From Apibacter mensalis (GTDB lineage Bacteria; Bacteroidota; Bacteroidia; Flavobacteriales; Weeksellaceae), in NCBI RefSeq assembly GCF_001418685.1, contig NZ_LIVM01000009.1:1-64000 (forward strand): a stretch of DNA of 64,000 bases. Direction: 5' to 3'. The notes beneath the pieces are model-generated. The model had not been told where the DNA came from. It saw only the letters and a program-made list of their open reading frames with translations, and ran no database searches. Of this stretch, positions 35,817-45,183 are shown piece after piece. Position 1 is the stretch's first letter; every line of letters begins with the position of its first letter. The translations under genes were made by a program, and so were the position numbers.

Positions 35817-36692
35817 ATGATAGTAGGTGTATATGGAAAAGTAGTTCACAAAGAAGATAGCGAACTTTATTTGGCTTTTTTTCAACAATTGGAAAAAAAG
35901 GGCATAAATATTTATGTCTATGAATCCTATTTAAAAGAATTAGAAGAAATATTAGACTTAAAAAATTCGAACTTTATTCCTTTTACTAAAAAGAAAGGCC
36001 TACCCAAAGACACAAAATTATTATTTACCTTTGGAGGAGATGGAACTATACTCTCTACTGTAGCTTATATTAAAGGTTCAAATATTCCTATTGTGGGAAT
36101 AAATACAGGAAGATTAGGATTTTTAGCTACATTTCAGAAAAATGAGTTTTTAAAAGAATTATCTGAAATATTAGATGGAAATTGCAGTATAAGCGAACGT
36201 TCTGTATTAGAAGTAAAAAGTAATTTTCATAAATTCTTACCCTATGCCATAAACGAAGCTGCAGTAATGCGAAAAGATACGACCTCAATGATCACTATTG
36301 AGGCTTATGTAGATAATCTATTTCTTAATACGTTTTGGGCAGATGGTTTAATTATATCTACCCCTACAGGTTCAACGGGATATTCTTTAAGTTGTGGGGG
36401 ACCAATTATTTATCCTAAGGCTGATATAGTTGTAATAACGCCCATTTGTCCTCACAACTTAAATGTAAGACCTTTGATTTTAAAGGATGATGTTGAGATA
36501 AGATTGAAAGTACATAGCAGATCAGAAAAATATTCACTCTGTTTGGATTCACGTTATAATACGATAGGGATTGATGATGAAATAATTATAAAAAAAGCTC
36601 CATTTAAAATAAAAATTGTTAAGTATAACAATTATTCTTACTTTAAAAATCTTCGAGAAAAGCTAAAATGGGGAACAGATTCCAGAAACTAA
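35817..36692 (+). CDS. nadK: NAD kinase
   Basis: The 291-aa enzyme phosphorylates NAD to NADP. It shows the GGDG motif (TFGGDGTILS), the NEAAVMRKD segment that binds the nicotinamide side, and DGLIISTPTGSTGYSLSCGGP. It follows the CBS gene by 15 bp and is very likely co-transcribed with it. Confidence 0.96.
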   Translation: MIVGVYGKVVHKEDSELYLAFFQQLEKKGINIYVYESYLKELEEILDLKNSNFIPFTKKKGLPKDTKLLFTFGGDGTILSTVAYIKGSNIPIVGINTGRLGFLATFQKNEFLKELSEILDGNCSISERSVLEVKSNFHKFLPYAINEAAVMRKDTTSMITIEAYVDNLFLNTFWADGLIISTPTGSTGYSLSCGGPIIYPKADIVVITPICPHNLNVRPLILKDDVEIRLKVHSRSEKYSLCLDSRYNTIGIDDEIIIKKAPFKIKIVKYNNYSYFKNLREKLKWGTDSRN

Positions 36693-36995
36693 ATTTTAAA
36701 CATTCTTTAAATATTAGATAAAGTATTTTGTTTATAACTTCTTAATATCTTTTAAGAACCACTATAGTCGAATAAGTTAAATATTTATAATTTTAATTAC
36801 TTGATAAAGAGTCTAACATAAAAGAATTAATCAGTTGAAAAAAAGTTAATTAGAAAAATCATAAGAGTATAAAATTTGAATATAAGAGTTAGTATTCGTA
36901 AAAAATTAAATGTGAGACTAACACTTATAAATGATTCTCTGTCTTTTTAAAAATAAAGTAAAAATTATTAAAAAAAGAATAATAAATTAAGGATT
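36693..36995. other. Non-coding gap before nrdB
   Basis: About 300 AT-rich bases upstream of the ribonucleotide reductase operon. No ORF, clear hairpin or complete promoter was seen; an NrdR box was looked for and not found by eye. Confidence 0.45.
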
Positions 36996-37970
36996 ATGTC
37001 AATATTTGATAGAAGAATAAATTACAAACCTTTTGAATACCCTGAAATTTTACAATTTACAGAAGCAATAAATCATGCTTATTGGGTACATTCAGAAGTA
37101 GATTTTACTGCCGATATTCAAGATTTTCATTCACATTTAGAAGACAGAGAGCGAAATTCTATTAAAAACAGTTTATTAGCTATTGCCCAAATCGAAGTAG
37201 CGGTAAAAAGTTTTTGGGGAAATATTTATCAGCATTTTCCTAAACCGGAATTCAATGGATTAGGAAGCACCTTTGCGGAATGTGAATTTAGACATTCTGA
37301 AGCTTATTCAAGATTATTGGAAGTTTTAGGATATAATAATGAGTTCGAAAAGTTATTGGAAATACCTGTTATTAGAGAAAGAATCGAATATTTAGATAAG
37401 GTATTAAAATATACTAAATCCGATGACCGAAAAAAATACGTAGTATCGCTTATTTTATTTACCATTCTTATTGAAAATGTTTCTTTATTCAGTCAATTCG
37501 CAATAATTTTATCATTTACAAGATTTAAAGGTCTAATGAAAAACGTAAGCAATATTATTGGTTGGACCTCGGTGGATGAACAAATTCATGCCAATGCCGG
37601 AATATATTTAGTTAATAAAATTAAAGAAGAATTTCCTGATTTTTTTGATGATGATACTGTCAATCATATCAAAGATACAGTAAAAAAATCAATAGTCATT
37701 GAAGGCAATATTTTAGACTGGATATTTGAAAAAGGAGAAGTAAATTCCATCGAAAAGGAGAATCTCCTAAATTTTATGAAATTCAGAGTTGATGAAAGTT
37801 TACAACAGATAGGGATGGATCGGTTGTATAATATTACTCCGGAGCAATACAGACCTATGGCTTGGTTTGAAGAAGAGGTATTCGCAAATAGCTTAGATGA
37901 CTTTTTTGCTAAAAGACCCACAGAATATACCAAATATGATAAAAGTATAACTGAAAATGATTTATTTTAA
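36996..37970 (+). CDS. nrdB: Class I ribonucleotide reductase, small (radical) subunit
   Basis: The 324-aa subunit has the diiron ligands Glu67, Glu97, His100, Glu160, Glu195 and His198 and the radical tyrosine Tyr104 in EFRHSEAY, corresponding to Tyr122 of E. coli NrdB. It generates the radical for dNTP synthesis. The protein begins directly with MSIFDRR and has no N-terminal ATP-cone, although such a cone occurs on NrdB in several Bacteroidetes. Its stop codon abuts the ATG of the next small gene. Confidence 0.95.
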   Translation: MSIFDRRINYKPFEYPEILQFTEAINHAYWVHSEVDFTADIQDFHSHLEDRERNSIKNSLLAIAQIEVAVKSFWGNIYQHFPKPEFNGLGSTFAECEFRHSEAYSRLLEVLGYNNEFEKLLEIPVIRERIEYLDKVLKYTKSDDRKKYVVSLILFTILIENVSLFSQFAIILSFTRFKGLMKNVSNIIGWTSVDEQIHANAGIYLVNKIKEEFPDFFDDDTVNHIKDTVKKSIVIEGNILDWIFEKGEVNSIEKENLLNFMKFRVDESLQQIGMDRLYNITPEQYRPMAWFEEEVFANSLDDFFAKRPTEYTKYDKSITENDLF

Positions 37971-38264
37971 ATGGGGGATTTTTATTTAATTAAAGCAAGT
38001 TTTATATACTTAAATTTTAACGCAACTATTGAAAAAGAAATAGCAACAAGTTTACGGGATAGAGACCGTCATAGGTTGGTATTGGAGCAATTGGAAAAAA
38101 TAATTTCCGTATATCTTACTAATTTTTCTTTATCTGAAATATATGAAATACCTTTTATTGATGAAGAAGGTAAAGATAATGGGTATTTTTTAAGAAGATT
38201 GGCAGTAAATAACGAAACCGGTTTGAAAGGAAAATTAGAATTAATGGTTAAAAGATTAGATTAA
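37971..38264 (+). CDS. Small unrecognised protein between nrdB and nrdA
   Basis: A 97-aa soluble protein of unknown family. Its ATG follows the nrdB stop without a gap and it ends 8 bp before nrdA, so it is translated with the reductase. The sequence has a helical LEQLEKIISVYLTNF stretch and a DEEGKDNGYFLRRLAV segment. It does not show the ATP-cone pattern. A role in reductase assembly or control is possible from position only. Confidence 0.7.
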   Translation: MGDFYLIKASFIYLNFNATIEKEIATSLRDRDRHRLVLEQLEKIISVYLTNFSLSEIYEIPFIDEEGKDNGYFLRRLAVNNETGLKGKLELMVKRLD

Positions 38265-38272
38265 TATTTATT

Positions 38273-39922
38273 ATGAGTGAAAAACTTTGGTGGAAAAATT
38301 CGGAAAGCGAGCAAATATTAAATAGGGGGTATCTTCTTAAGGGTGAAACGGTGGAAGGAGCTATTGATCGGATCACTACCGCTGCAGCTCAAAGATTGTA
38401 TAAACCTGAGCTAAAAGAAGCTTTTCAGGAAATGATTGAAAGGGGGTGGATGAGCCTAAGCTCTCCCATATGGGCAAATATGGGTACAGAAAGAGGATTG
38501 CCTATATCATGTTTCAATGTTCATATTCCAGATAGTATAGAGGGAATAACTCATAAGTTGGGGGAAGTCATCATGCAAACTAAAATTGGTGGGGGGACTT
38601 CCGGATATTTTGGTGCTTTAAGAGAAAGAGGATCAGCAGTTTCGGATAATGGTAAAAGCAGTGGAGCGGTAAGTTTCATGAAATTATTCGATACAGCCAT
38701 GGATACTATATCTCAAGGTGGAGTGAGAAGAGGAGCTTTTGCTGCTTATTTGGATATTGATCATCCGGATATTGAGGAATTTTTATCTATCCGGGATATA
38801 GGAAATCCGATACAAAATTTATTTTTTGGGATTTGTGTTCCGGATTATTGGATGCAGGAGATGATCGACGGTGATATAGATAAAAGAAAAATTTGGGCAA
38901 AAGTTTTAGAAAGTCGTCAACAAAAAGGACTACCGTATATATTCTTCACTGATAATATTAATAAAAATAAACCTCAGGTTTATAAAGATAAAGGAATGGT
39001 TATTCATGCCTCCAATCTATGTTCTGAAATCATGCTTCCTTCCACTGAAGAAGAATCTTTTATTTGCTGCTTGTCTTCGATGAATTTGGAATTATATGAT
39101 GAGTGGAAAGATACAGAAGCAGTCAAATTAGCTGTGTTCTTTTTAGATGCAGTTCTACAAGAATTTATTGTAAAAACTGAAGGTAATTATTATTTGTCAC
39201 CAGCCAATAAATTTGCTAAAAAACATAGAGCTTTAGGATTAGGAGTCTTAGGATGGCATTCCTATTTACAGAAAAATATGATTCCTTTTGAAGGAATGAT
39301 CGCTAAACAAAAGACCGTTGAAATTTTTAATTATCTGCAGGATAAATCCAACAAAGCAACTGAAGATTTAGCCAGGATTTATGGAGAACCTGAATTATTA
39401 AAAGGTTATGGACGAAGAAATTCCACTTTACTGGCAATTGCGCCTACTACTTCATCGTCAGCAATCTTAGGACAAACATCTCCGGGTATAGAGCCGTTTA
39501 GCTCCAACTACTACAAAGCAGGTCTTTCTAAAGGTAACTTTATGCGTAAGAATAAGTATTTAGATATGCTGCTTACTGAAAAAGATATCAATAATGAAGA
39601 TACTTGGAGAAGTATTATGCTTAATGGAGGAAGTGTACAACATTTAAAAGATTTATCGTACGAAGAGAAACAAGTTTTTAAAACTTTTAAAGAGATTAGT
39701 CAATTGGAAATTGTACAACAGGCATCAATCAGACAAAAATATGTAGATCAATCACAGTCATTAAACTTAAATATACCTGCAGAACTCCCGATAAAAGAGG
39801 TAAATCGTTTATTAATTGAGGCTTGGAAATTAGGAATTAAAACGTTATATTACCAAAGAAGCCAAAGTGTAGCTAAGGAATTAGTGGTAAATCTGGTTAA
39901 TTGCAGCAGTTGTGAATCATAG
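38273..39922 (+). CDS. nrdA: Class I ribonucleotide reductase, large (catalytic) subunit
   Basis: The 549-aa subunit carries the catalytic residues of the family: Cys80 (PISCFN), Asn248, Cys250 and Glu252 (NLCSEI), a Cys at 265/266 (ICCLSSMNLE), the radical-relay tyrosines Tyr526 and Tyr527, and a C-terminal CSSC (544-547) for rereduction by thioredoxin or glutaredoxin. It starts right at the catalytic fold and lacks the N-terminal ATP-cone that gives on/off control by ATP/dATP. It is shorter than E. coli NrdA (761 aa) mainly for that reason. A terminator follows. Confidence 0.95.
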   Translation: MSEKLWWKNSESEQILNRGYLLKGETVEGAIDRITTAAAQRLYKPELKEAFQEMIERGWMSLSSPIWANMGTERGLPISCFNVHIPDSIEGITHKLGEVIMQTKIGGGTSGYFGALRERGSAVSDNGKSSGAVSFMKLFDTAMDTISQGGVRRGAFAAYLDIDHPDIEEFLSIRDIGNPIQNLFFGICVPDYWMQEMIDGDIDKRKIWAKVLESRQQKGLPYIFFTDNINKNKPQVYKDKGMVIHASNLCSEIMLPSTEEESFICCLSSMNLELYDEWKDTEAVKLAVFFLDAVLQEFIVKTEGNYYLSPANKFAKKHRALGLGVLGWHSYLQKNMIPFEGMIAKQKTVEIFNYLQDKSNKATEDLARIYGEPELLKGYGRRNSTLLAIAPTTSSSAILGQTSPGIEPFSSNYYKAGLSKGNFMRKNKYLDMLLTEKDINNEDTWRSIMLNGGSVQHLKDLSYEEKQVFKTFKEISQLEIVQQASIRQKYVDQSQSLNLNIPAELPIKEVNRLLIEAWKLGIKTLYYQRSQSVAKELVVNLVNCSSCES

Positions 39923-39947
39923 TAATAATAACTGTCAAATAATTTAT

Positions 39948-39978
39948 AAAAAAGACTATTTTTTAAGTAGTCTTTTTT
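39948..39978 (+). terminator. Terminator after nrdA
   Basis: AAAAAAGACTA (39948-39958) pairs with TAGTCTTTTTT (39968-39978) around a 9-nt loop, ending in T residues, 26 bp after the nrdA stop. Confidence 0.82.
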
Positions 39979-40072
39979 CTTTTAAATATTTACGGCTATA
40001 AATATATATATTTTAAATGACTTATATTTGTGAAAAATGTTCTTACTTTAAGTAAAGATTTAACGAATAGTA

Positions 40073-40696
40073 ATGAAAGATTTTTATAATATATTAGGAG
40101 TTAGTTCTTCCGCTTCATTTGATGAAATTAAAAAATCATATAGAAAATTAGCCTTACAATATCATCCGGACAGAAATTCAGGAAATAAAAGATATGAAGA
40201 AATTTTTATAAATATAAGCGAAGCCTATCATACTTTGTCTAATGAAGAATCTCGTAAAAATTATGATTTAATTTATAAGAAAAAATTATCTACCTTTTCA
40301 CAACCTGTAACGCCCTATCTATTTTTAAAAAAGTTTCAGGATATACGTAAATTTATTTATAAGAAAGGAAAAAATAAGATAAGTAAGAATGCTTTATATA
40401 AAGGATTGGAAAAATTACTGTCTGATGAAAATATTAAATACTTACTTTTAAAAAGTAATAAGCAGATTCTTGAGTTAATTATAATTGAGAATTTAAAATG
40501 CATAAAGTTTTTACAATCCTCAGATAAAGAAAAAATTATACATAGGCTTTTAATACTTGCCAATAATGATAATTTTCTAACAACTCTTATTGGTGTCAAT
40601 AGTAAGCATACTGAAACTAAATATAATTTTACGACTATTTTTTATAAGTTCACCAATAAAATAAAGCATTATTTAATTAATAAAACAAATTTATAA
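40073..40696 (+). CDS. J-domain protein with unknown C-terminal part
   Basis: Residues 1-65 are a J domain with the HPD triad at 31-33 (ALQYHPDRN), so it should stimulate a DnaK. There is no Gly/Phe region, no zinc finger and no DnaJ C-terminal substrate domain, so it is not DnaJ itself. The remaining 140 residues are lysine-rich and helical with no recognised domain and no membrane segment. It stands alone between nrdA and a secreted-protein gene. Confidence 0.85.
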   Translation: MKDFYNILGVSSSASFDEIKKSYRKLALQYHPDRNSGNKRYEEIFINISEAYHTLSNEESRKNYDLIYKKKLSTFSQPVTPYLFLKKFQDIRKFIYKKGKNKISKNALYKGLEKLLSDENIKYLLLKSNKQILELIIIENLKCIKFLQSSDKEKIIHRLLILANNDNFLTTLIGVNSKHTETKYNFTTIFYKFTNKIKHYLINKTNL

Positions 40697-40792
40697 ATGT
40701 GATAGGTTACAAACAAGTGTTTCTATTTAAAATTATAATTCCAAAGGATTTAAAATAAGTTAGATAAATTTTAAGATAATAACATAACTAAA

Positions 40793-41371
40793 ATGAAAAA
40801 AATTATATTCATTTCTACTTTATTAATAGTTTTGAGCACCGGAAAACTGTTTTCTCAAAATAAATATAGCAGAGAGATTACAGCTAATAAACATAAGAAA
40901 AAAAATCTTACTTTCGGCCCAAAATCTGCTGCTAAAATTAAAGATTTATTTTTTTCAAATAAGGAGTTTAAGTTACCGCAAAAAATAAGATCTATAAATA
41001 GTATTGCAAATTATACCGGTGTAAAGCCTATAGATGGATCGGGAAGTACTTATATATGGGATTTTACTAACGGTTTTCAATTAAGTGCTATATCAGAAGG
41101 AGGGGGAATTACTGGTAGCAATGATAAAATTTCTTTGGTGAGTTTCAATTATGGAGGTGTAAATTCACTTGAACTGTCAAATTCAATTATTTTGCATAAA
41201 TCTACTATTAGTTCCCTCGAAAAAGTATACACAAAGCGTTTAATTAAGTTTAAAAACACAAAATTACCCACTTATAAAATTATTTCTGATAAATTTTATG
41301 CCACTTTTTATTTTAATGAAAAAAATATTTTAATCAGTCTTACCATTTCTAATTACGATTTAGAATTTTAA
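40793..41371 (+). CDS. Secreted hypothetical protein
   Basis: A 192-aa protein with a Sec signal peptide (MKKIIFISTLLIVLSTG, cleavage near FSQ). The mature part has a basic start and then beta strands with a Gly/Ser-rich loop (EGGGITGSNDK). No family is recognised. It lies alone between the J-domain gene and the convergent NlpE-like gene, and codon use is like its neighbours. Confidence 0.75.
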   Translation: MKKIIFISTLLIVLSTGKLFSQNKYSREITANKHKKKNLTFGPKSAAKIKDLFFSNKEFKLPQKIRSINSIANYTGVKPIDGSGSTYIWDFTNGFQLSAISEGGGITGSNDKISLVSFNYGGVNSLELSNSIILHKSTISSLEKVYTKRLIKFKNTKLPTYKIISDKFYATFYFNEKNILISLTISNYDLEF

Positions 41372-41455
41372 TGCGCATTCCAAGTAATAAGTTAAATAAT
41401 CCAGTTTATAACTATAAAATAATTGATTTAGTTTTTATAAGATTATTTAAATAAT

Positions 41456-41896
41456 TTATTTTTTAATTAAATATTCTTGATCATAATATTGTTCTGAATT
41501 TTGAAGAAAGTATAGTTTTTTTTTGGAAATTTTAAATTTGAAACCAAACTTATCTAATGACAAAGTTGAATTATTTTTATCCCAATTAAATTTTCCCTGT
41601 TCATGAATTATTGATGCTTTAGAATCTTCGTCAGTATAAAGTTGAATCTTCAAATGGTAAGTATGATTTTGATCTAACGTCAATTCGACAAATTCACAAT
41701 CGTCACATGATATTCTGCCTGTATAAGTACCTGTCAAATCTTTAGGTAAATTTGTTAAATTTTGAGTTGATACGGATAAAGTATCAGTAATGTAATTAGA
41801 ATTTGAACTTAGTTTTTTATCGCAACCTATATATAAACAACTAAAAATGAAAACTATTAGATATTTATTGATAGAATATTGATTCACAGATAACAA
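41456..41896 (-). CDS. NlpE-like lipoprotein (copper resistance/envelope sensing family)
   Basis: The 146-aa protein has a signal peptide ending in lipobox YIGC (Cys25) and the NlpE N-terminal domain pattern GTYTGRISCDDCEFVELTLDQ followed by TYHLKI and GKFNWD. The CxxC in SCDDC is the conserved NlpE pair. NlpE proteins signal surface or redox/copper stress in Enterobacteria; here no Cpx system is in view and the role is unknown. It lies 24 bp after the E2 gene on the same strand. Confidence 0.8.
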   Translation of the reverse strand: MLSVNQYSINKYLIVFIFSCLYIGCDKKLSSNSNYITDTLSVSTQNLTNLPKDLTGTYTGRISCDDCEFVELTLDQNHTYHLKIQLYTDEDSKASIIHEQGKFNWDKNNSTLSLDKFGFKFKISKKKLYFLQNSEQYYDQEYLIKK

Positions 41897-41920
41897 AAAG
41901 TTTTAAAATAGAATTTAAAT

Positions 41921-43285
41921 CTAGAATTTTGTATTTGGGTCAAATTTTTCTAAATAATCAGAAACTTTTTTAGCAAAAGCTCCACCAAGAGCTCCATCAA
42001 TAACCCTGTGATCATAGGTATGAGATATAAACATCATATGTCGAATACCTATCATATCTCCCTGTGGAGTTTCAATGACTGCGGGTTTTTTAACGATTGA
42101 TCCAACGGCCATAATTGCTGCTTGAGGTTGGTTAATAATTGGTGTTCCTGCAAGGTTTCCAAAACTACCAATATTACTTAAAGTATAAGTTCCTCCTTTC
42201 GTATCTTCCGGTTTTAGCTGATTGGTTCTTGCACAATTTGCTAAATAGTTGATCGATTTTGCCAGTCCTGATAAACTAAGTTGATCAGCATTTTTAATAA
42301 CCGGAACTATTAAATTGCCATTAGGAACAGCAGTTGCTATTCCAATATTAATATTTTTCCTTTTAATAATAGTATCACCATCCACAGAGATATTAATCAT
42401 AGGAAAATCTTTTATTGCTTTTACGATTGCCTGAATAAATATAGGCATAAATGTAAGCTTAACTCCTTCGTTTTTAAAGAATAAATCTTTGTTTTTATTT
42501 CTCCATAACACTATATTGGTAACATCTGCCTCAACAAAAGAAGTAACATGAGCCGAAATTTGTTTACTCTGCAGCATATTCTTTGAAATAAGCTTACGCA
42601 TTCTATCCATCTCGATAATTTCGTCACAATCCGAGATTGGCGGAGGTATGTTTAAAATACAAGATTCAATTATATCTTCAGATATTTTACTTTTATGAAT
42701 AATCTGCTCTTCAATAGGTGAAACCTTTTTCTCAAATATTGTATTTCTATTTTTTAAATAAGAAAATAGGTCTTCTTTGGTAATTCTTCCATTTAATCCG
42801 GTGCCTTGTATTAAATCTATTTCCGATTGAGATATATTTTCTTTTTTACAAATAGACTTGATTAAAGGTGAGTAATAGGTATTTTTAGTTGAATTATTAT
42901 TTGGTAATTCTGAGGTAGAAAGTAAAGGCTTTTTTATTTCATCGGCAATAATGGGCACGTTTATTGACGTATTGATAGTTAAAAAATCATCATTATTTAA
43001 AGATATTTCCGTTTTAGTGGCTGCAGATGAATTTTCATCAATATTTTCAATTTCTAATACCGCAAATGCTTCTCCTATTTTGCAAATATCATTTACTTCT
43101 TTAAGCTTTTTTAGGAGTTTTCCTGAAATGGAGGAGGGGACGTCTGAATCGACCTTATCTGTAGCAATTTCAATAATAGTTTCATCCTCTTCTATATAAT
43201 CCCCTTCATTTTTTACCCATCCGGTAATAGTAGCTTCCATTATACCTTCTCCCATAGGAGGTAATATAAGTTTATATTCAGCCAT
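41921..43285 (-). CDS. 2-oxo acid dehydrogenase E2 (dihydrolipoamide acyltransferase)
   Basis: The 454-aa protein has a single lipoyl domain (residues 1-80, lipoyl Lys44 in ATDKVDSD), a peripheral-subunit-binding domain (about 145-180) and a catalytic acyltransferase domain (about 225-450) with the active His426 in YDHRVIDGALGG. It forms the core of a pyruvate-, branched-chain- or 2-oxoglutarate-dehydrogenase complex. No E1 or E3 gene is adjacent, so the substrate class cannot be read from context; the lipoyl domain and the ending DPNTKF resemble the branched-chain group of Bacteroidetes. Confidence 0.9.
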   Translation of the reverse strand: MAEYKLILPPMGEGIMEATITGWVKNEGDYIEEDETIIEIATDKVDSDVPSSISGKLLKKLKEVNDICKIGEAFAVLEIENIDENSSAATKTEISLNNDDFLTINTSINVPIIADEIKKPLLSTSELPNNNSTKNTYYSPLIKSICKKENISQSEIDLIQGTGLNGRITKEDLFSYLKNRNTIFEKKVSPIEEQIIHKSKISEDIIESCILNIPPPISDCDEIIEMDRMRKLISKNMLQSKQISAHVTSFVEADVTNIVLWRNKNKDLFFKNEGVKLTFMPIFIQAIVKAIKDFPMINISVDGDTIIKRKNINIGIATAVPNGNLIVPVIKNADQLSLSGLAKSINYLANCARTNQLKPEDTKGGTYTLSNIGSFGNLAGTPIINQPQAAIMAVGSIVKKPAVIETPQGDMIGIRHMMFISHTYDHRVIDGALGGAFAKKVSDYLEKFDPNTKF

Positions 43286-43437
43286 AGTTAATAATTAGAA
43301 AGACAAAACTAGGAAAAAAATATGGAATGAGTTTAAATTTTTTATATTATACCAACAAATAGTATTAAATTATAAAAAAAAATTATATAATAAAATTGAT
43401 AAAAAAATAACTTTGTTACTGACTATTATTATTTGAA

Positions 43438-44229
43438 TTATAGGATCAAATCGATTACAAACCCCTCATGATTTCTAACATTAAATACCATATTATTATC
43501 AAACATTAAGTATTGACCTTTAACACCCTTTAAAACACCATCGAATTCAAAAATCTTTTTAAGATTTATCGATTTTACTTTATGCGGGTATGTGATAACG
43601 GGATATTGGATATCAATAACTTCATTATCATCTAAAACAAAATTTATTAAACATTCAGGTATATATGTAATAAGTTCATTTTTTACAGCTGTCAAATCTA
43701 TATCCGGAACTTGTTCACTTAACATTTTTCTATAATTTGTTTTATCTGAAATATGCTTTTTTAAAATCGATTCTATTAATCCGGCTTCATATCTGTTTTC
43801 TGTTTCCGCTAATTTTATAGCATGTTCTGCACCTTGGTCAATCCATCGAAAAAGTAATTGTGATTTTCTAGTAACTCCAACTTTAACACCACCGGAGTTG
43901 GCTAAGTAAACTACGTGAGGCTGAAGCTGAGCTTGTGACTCAATAGTTAAATTTCTATCTTCTTTACCCAAATGAGCTCTAGATAATTCAGGTCTAATGA
44001 TCCACTCTCCGGTATAAGGAGATGTAAAATAACATTCTTTACAATATCCCATACTGAATATTTCTTTATCAAGACTACACCCTTTACATTTATAATGATC
44101 GAAACGTATCTTAATTTTTTTATCTAAAAGTTGATTTATCATGATAATTTCATCATTAAAATTTAGATAATATTGAATGGGGGAACTATATTCGGTAATC
44201 ATTTTAGTTAGTTGTCCTGTAAGATGCAT
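43438..44229 (-). CDS. DUF2797 family protein
   Basis: The 263-aa protein matches DUF2797: opening GQLTKM, a zinc-ribbon-like set CKGC ... CKEC, and HVVYLANSGGVKVGVTRKSQLLFRWIDQGA, which recalls the GIY-YIG fold (Tyr, Gly, Arg pattern). The function is not established. The start is set at MHLTGQ (44229); the longer frame from 44319 gives a hydrophobic extension outside the family, and a -7-like box TATATTTG at 44278-44285 lies within that extension, supporting the shorter start. Confidence 0.85.
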   Translation of the reverse strand: MHLTGQLTKMITEYSSPIQYYLNFNDEIIMINQLLDKKIKIRFDHYKCKGCSLDKEIFSMGYCKECYFTSPYTGEWIIRPELSRAHLGKEDRNLTIESQAQLQPHVVYLANSGGVKVGVTRKSQLLFRWIDQGAEHAIKLAETENRYEAGLIESILKKHISDKTNYRKMLSEQVPDIDLTAVKNELITYIPECLINFVLDDNEVIDIQYPVITYPHKVKSINLKKIFEFDGVLKGVKGQYLMFDNNMVFNVRNHEGFVIDLIL

Positions 44230-44534
44230 AAAGAATAATTTAATTAATCTGAATCTACAATGTATTATTGAAGAATACAAATATATTAATACGAAATTAT
44301 TTAACAGTTTATGATTCAATATGCTTAAAATTAAAATTTTTAAATTTTACATGGCTTAACTTATTTTATAATAGCAGATTTGATTAAACTAAATTTATCT
44401 TGAATGTATAAACTCATTTTTATTTGAAAAAAAAAATCTAAAAAAATAGTTGTTGTTATAGGTTTTTTATATCTTTACCTAATATTTATTATGCTCAAAA
44501 AGTTAGTTAATCGTACAATACATACTTAAATATT
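44230..44534. other. Non-coding gap upstream of DUF2797 and META genes
   Basis: About 300 AT-rich bases between divergent genes. The minus strand carries the -7-like box TATATTTG at 44278-44285 facing the DUF2797 gene. No -33 partner, ORF or hairpin is convincing. Confidence 0.45.
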
Positions 44535-45119
44535 ATGAAAAAAAGTTTATTAGATTTTCATTTAATTTTCTTAGGGTTATTTCCATTATTTCTCATTACA
44601 AGCTGTGGAACTTCAAAAAAAGCAATAGCAAATAATTACGAAGTTGGGATAGAAAAACATGAAGATGAAATTAATAACATAAGTACAATAGATAATGATA
44701 CAGATGAAGCAGTTAAAATTGTAGAGATTCAAGAGACAATTAATCTTAGAAAACCTAAAGGTAAGGTAGATAAAATAATGGTTTATCTAGGTGATGAGAG
44801 TGTTGAAAAATGGAAATTAGTCAGATTGAATTCCCAAAATGCTATAGATTTGTATGAAAATTTACCTATGATGAGATTTGATAAGCCTTGGAAACAAATT
44901 TATGGAACGACAGGTTGCAATAAATTTACCGCTTACTACACTTGGGATAACAGCATTTTCAATTTGTCGAGATTATCTTCAACCGAATTACCTTGTGATT
45001 ATGATGAATCTCAATTCCTTAATGCTATGCAGAATATAGATGAAATTAGAGAAAATGAATCCATTTTATCTTTCTATAATGATGGACAAGAAATTATGGT
45101 ATTTGAAAGGTTTCATTAA
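44535..45119 (+). CDS. META/HslJ-domain lipoprotein
   Basis: The 194-aa protein has a lipobox ITSC (Cys24) and a C-terminal META domain (about residues 90-190): WKLVRLNSQ, YGTTGCNKFTAYY with its GCN motif, and LSSTELPCD. META/HslJ domains occur on envelope stress and heat-shock lipoproteins. Between them is a linker of about 60 residues rich in Asp/Glu/Asn. It is followed by a terminator-like hairpin and a convergent VanW-like gene. Confidence 0.85.
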   Translation: MKKSLLDFHLIFLGLFPLFLITSCGTSKKAIANNYEVGIEKHEDEINNISTIDNDTDEAVKIVEIQETINLRKPKGKVDKIMVYLGDESVEKWKLVRLNSQNAIDLYENLPMMRFDKPWKQIYGTTGCNKFTAYYTWDNSIFNLSRLSSTELPCDYDESQFLNAMQNIDEIRENESILSFYNDGQEIMVFERFH

Positions 45120-45145
45120 TAAAATATTAATTCTTTATTATATAT

Positions 45146-45172
45146 AGCTTCATGTCAAAAACACATGAAGCT
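45146..45172 (+). terminator. Terminator-like hairpin after the META gene
   Basis: AGCTTCATGT (45146-45155) and ACATGAAGCT (45163-45172) form a perfect 10-bp stem with a 7-nt loop, followed by TATTTTATT. It lies between convergent genes and probably stops the plus-strand transcript. Confidence 0.7.
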
Positions 45173-45183
45173 TATTTTATTAA

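Noticed and set aside
44230-44319. Longer DUF2797 start
   Set aside because: Adds a hydrophobic stretch foreign to the family, and a -7-like box lies inside it.
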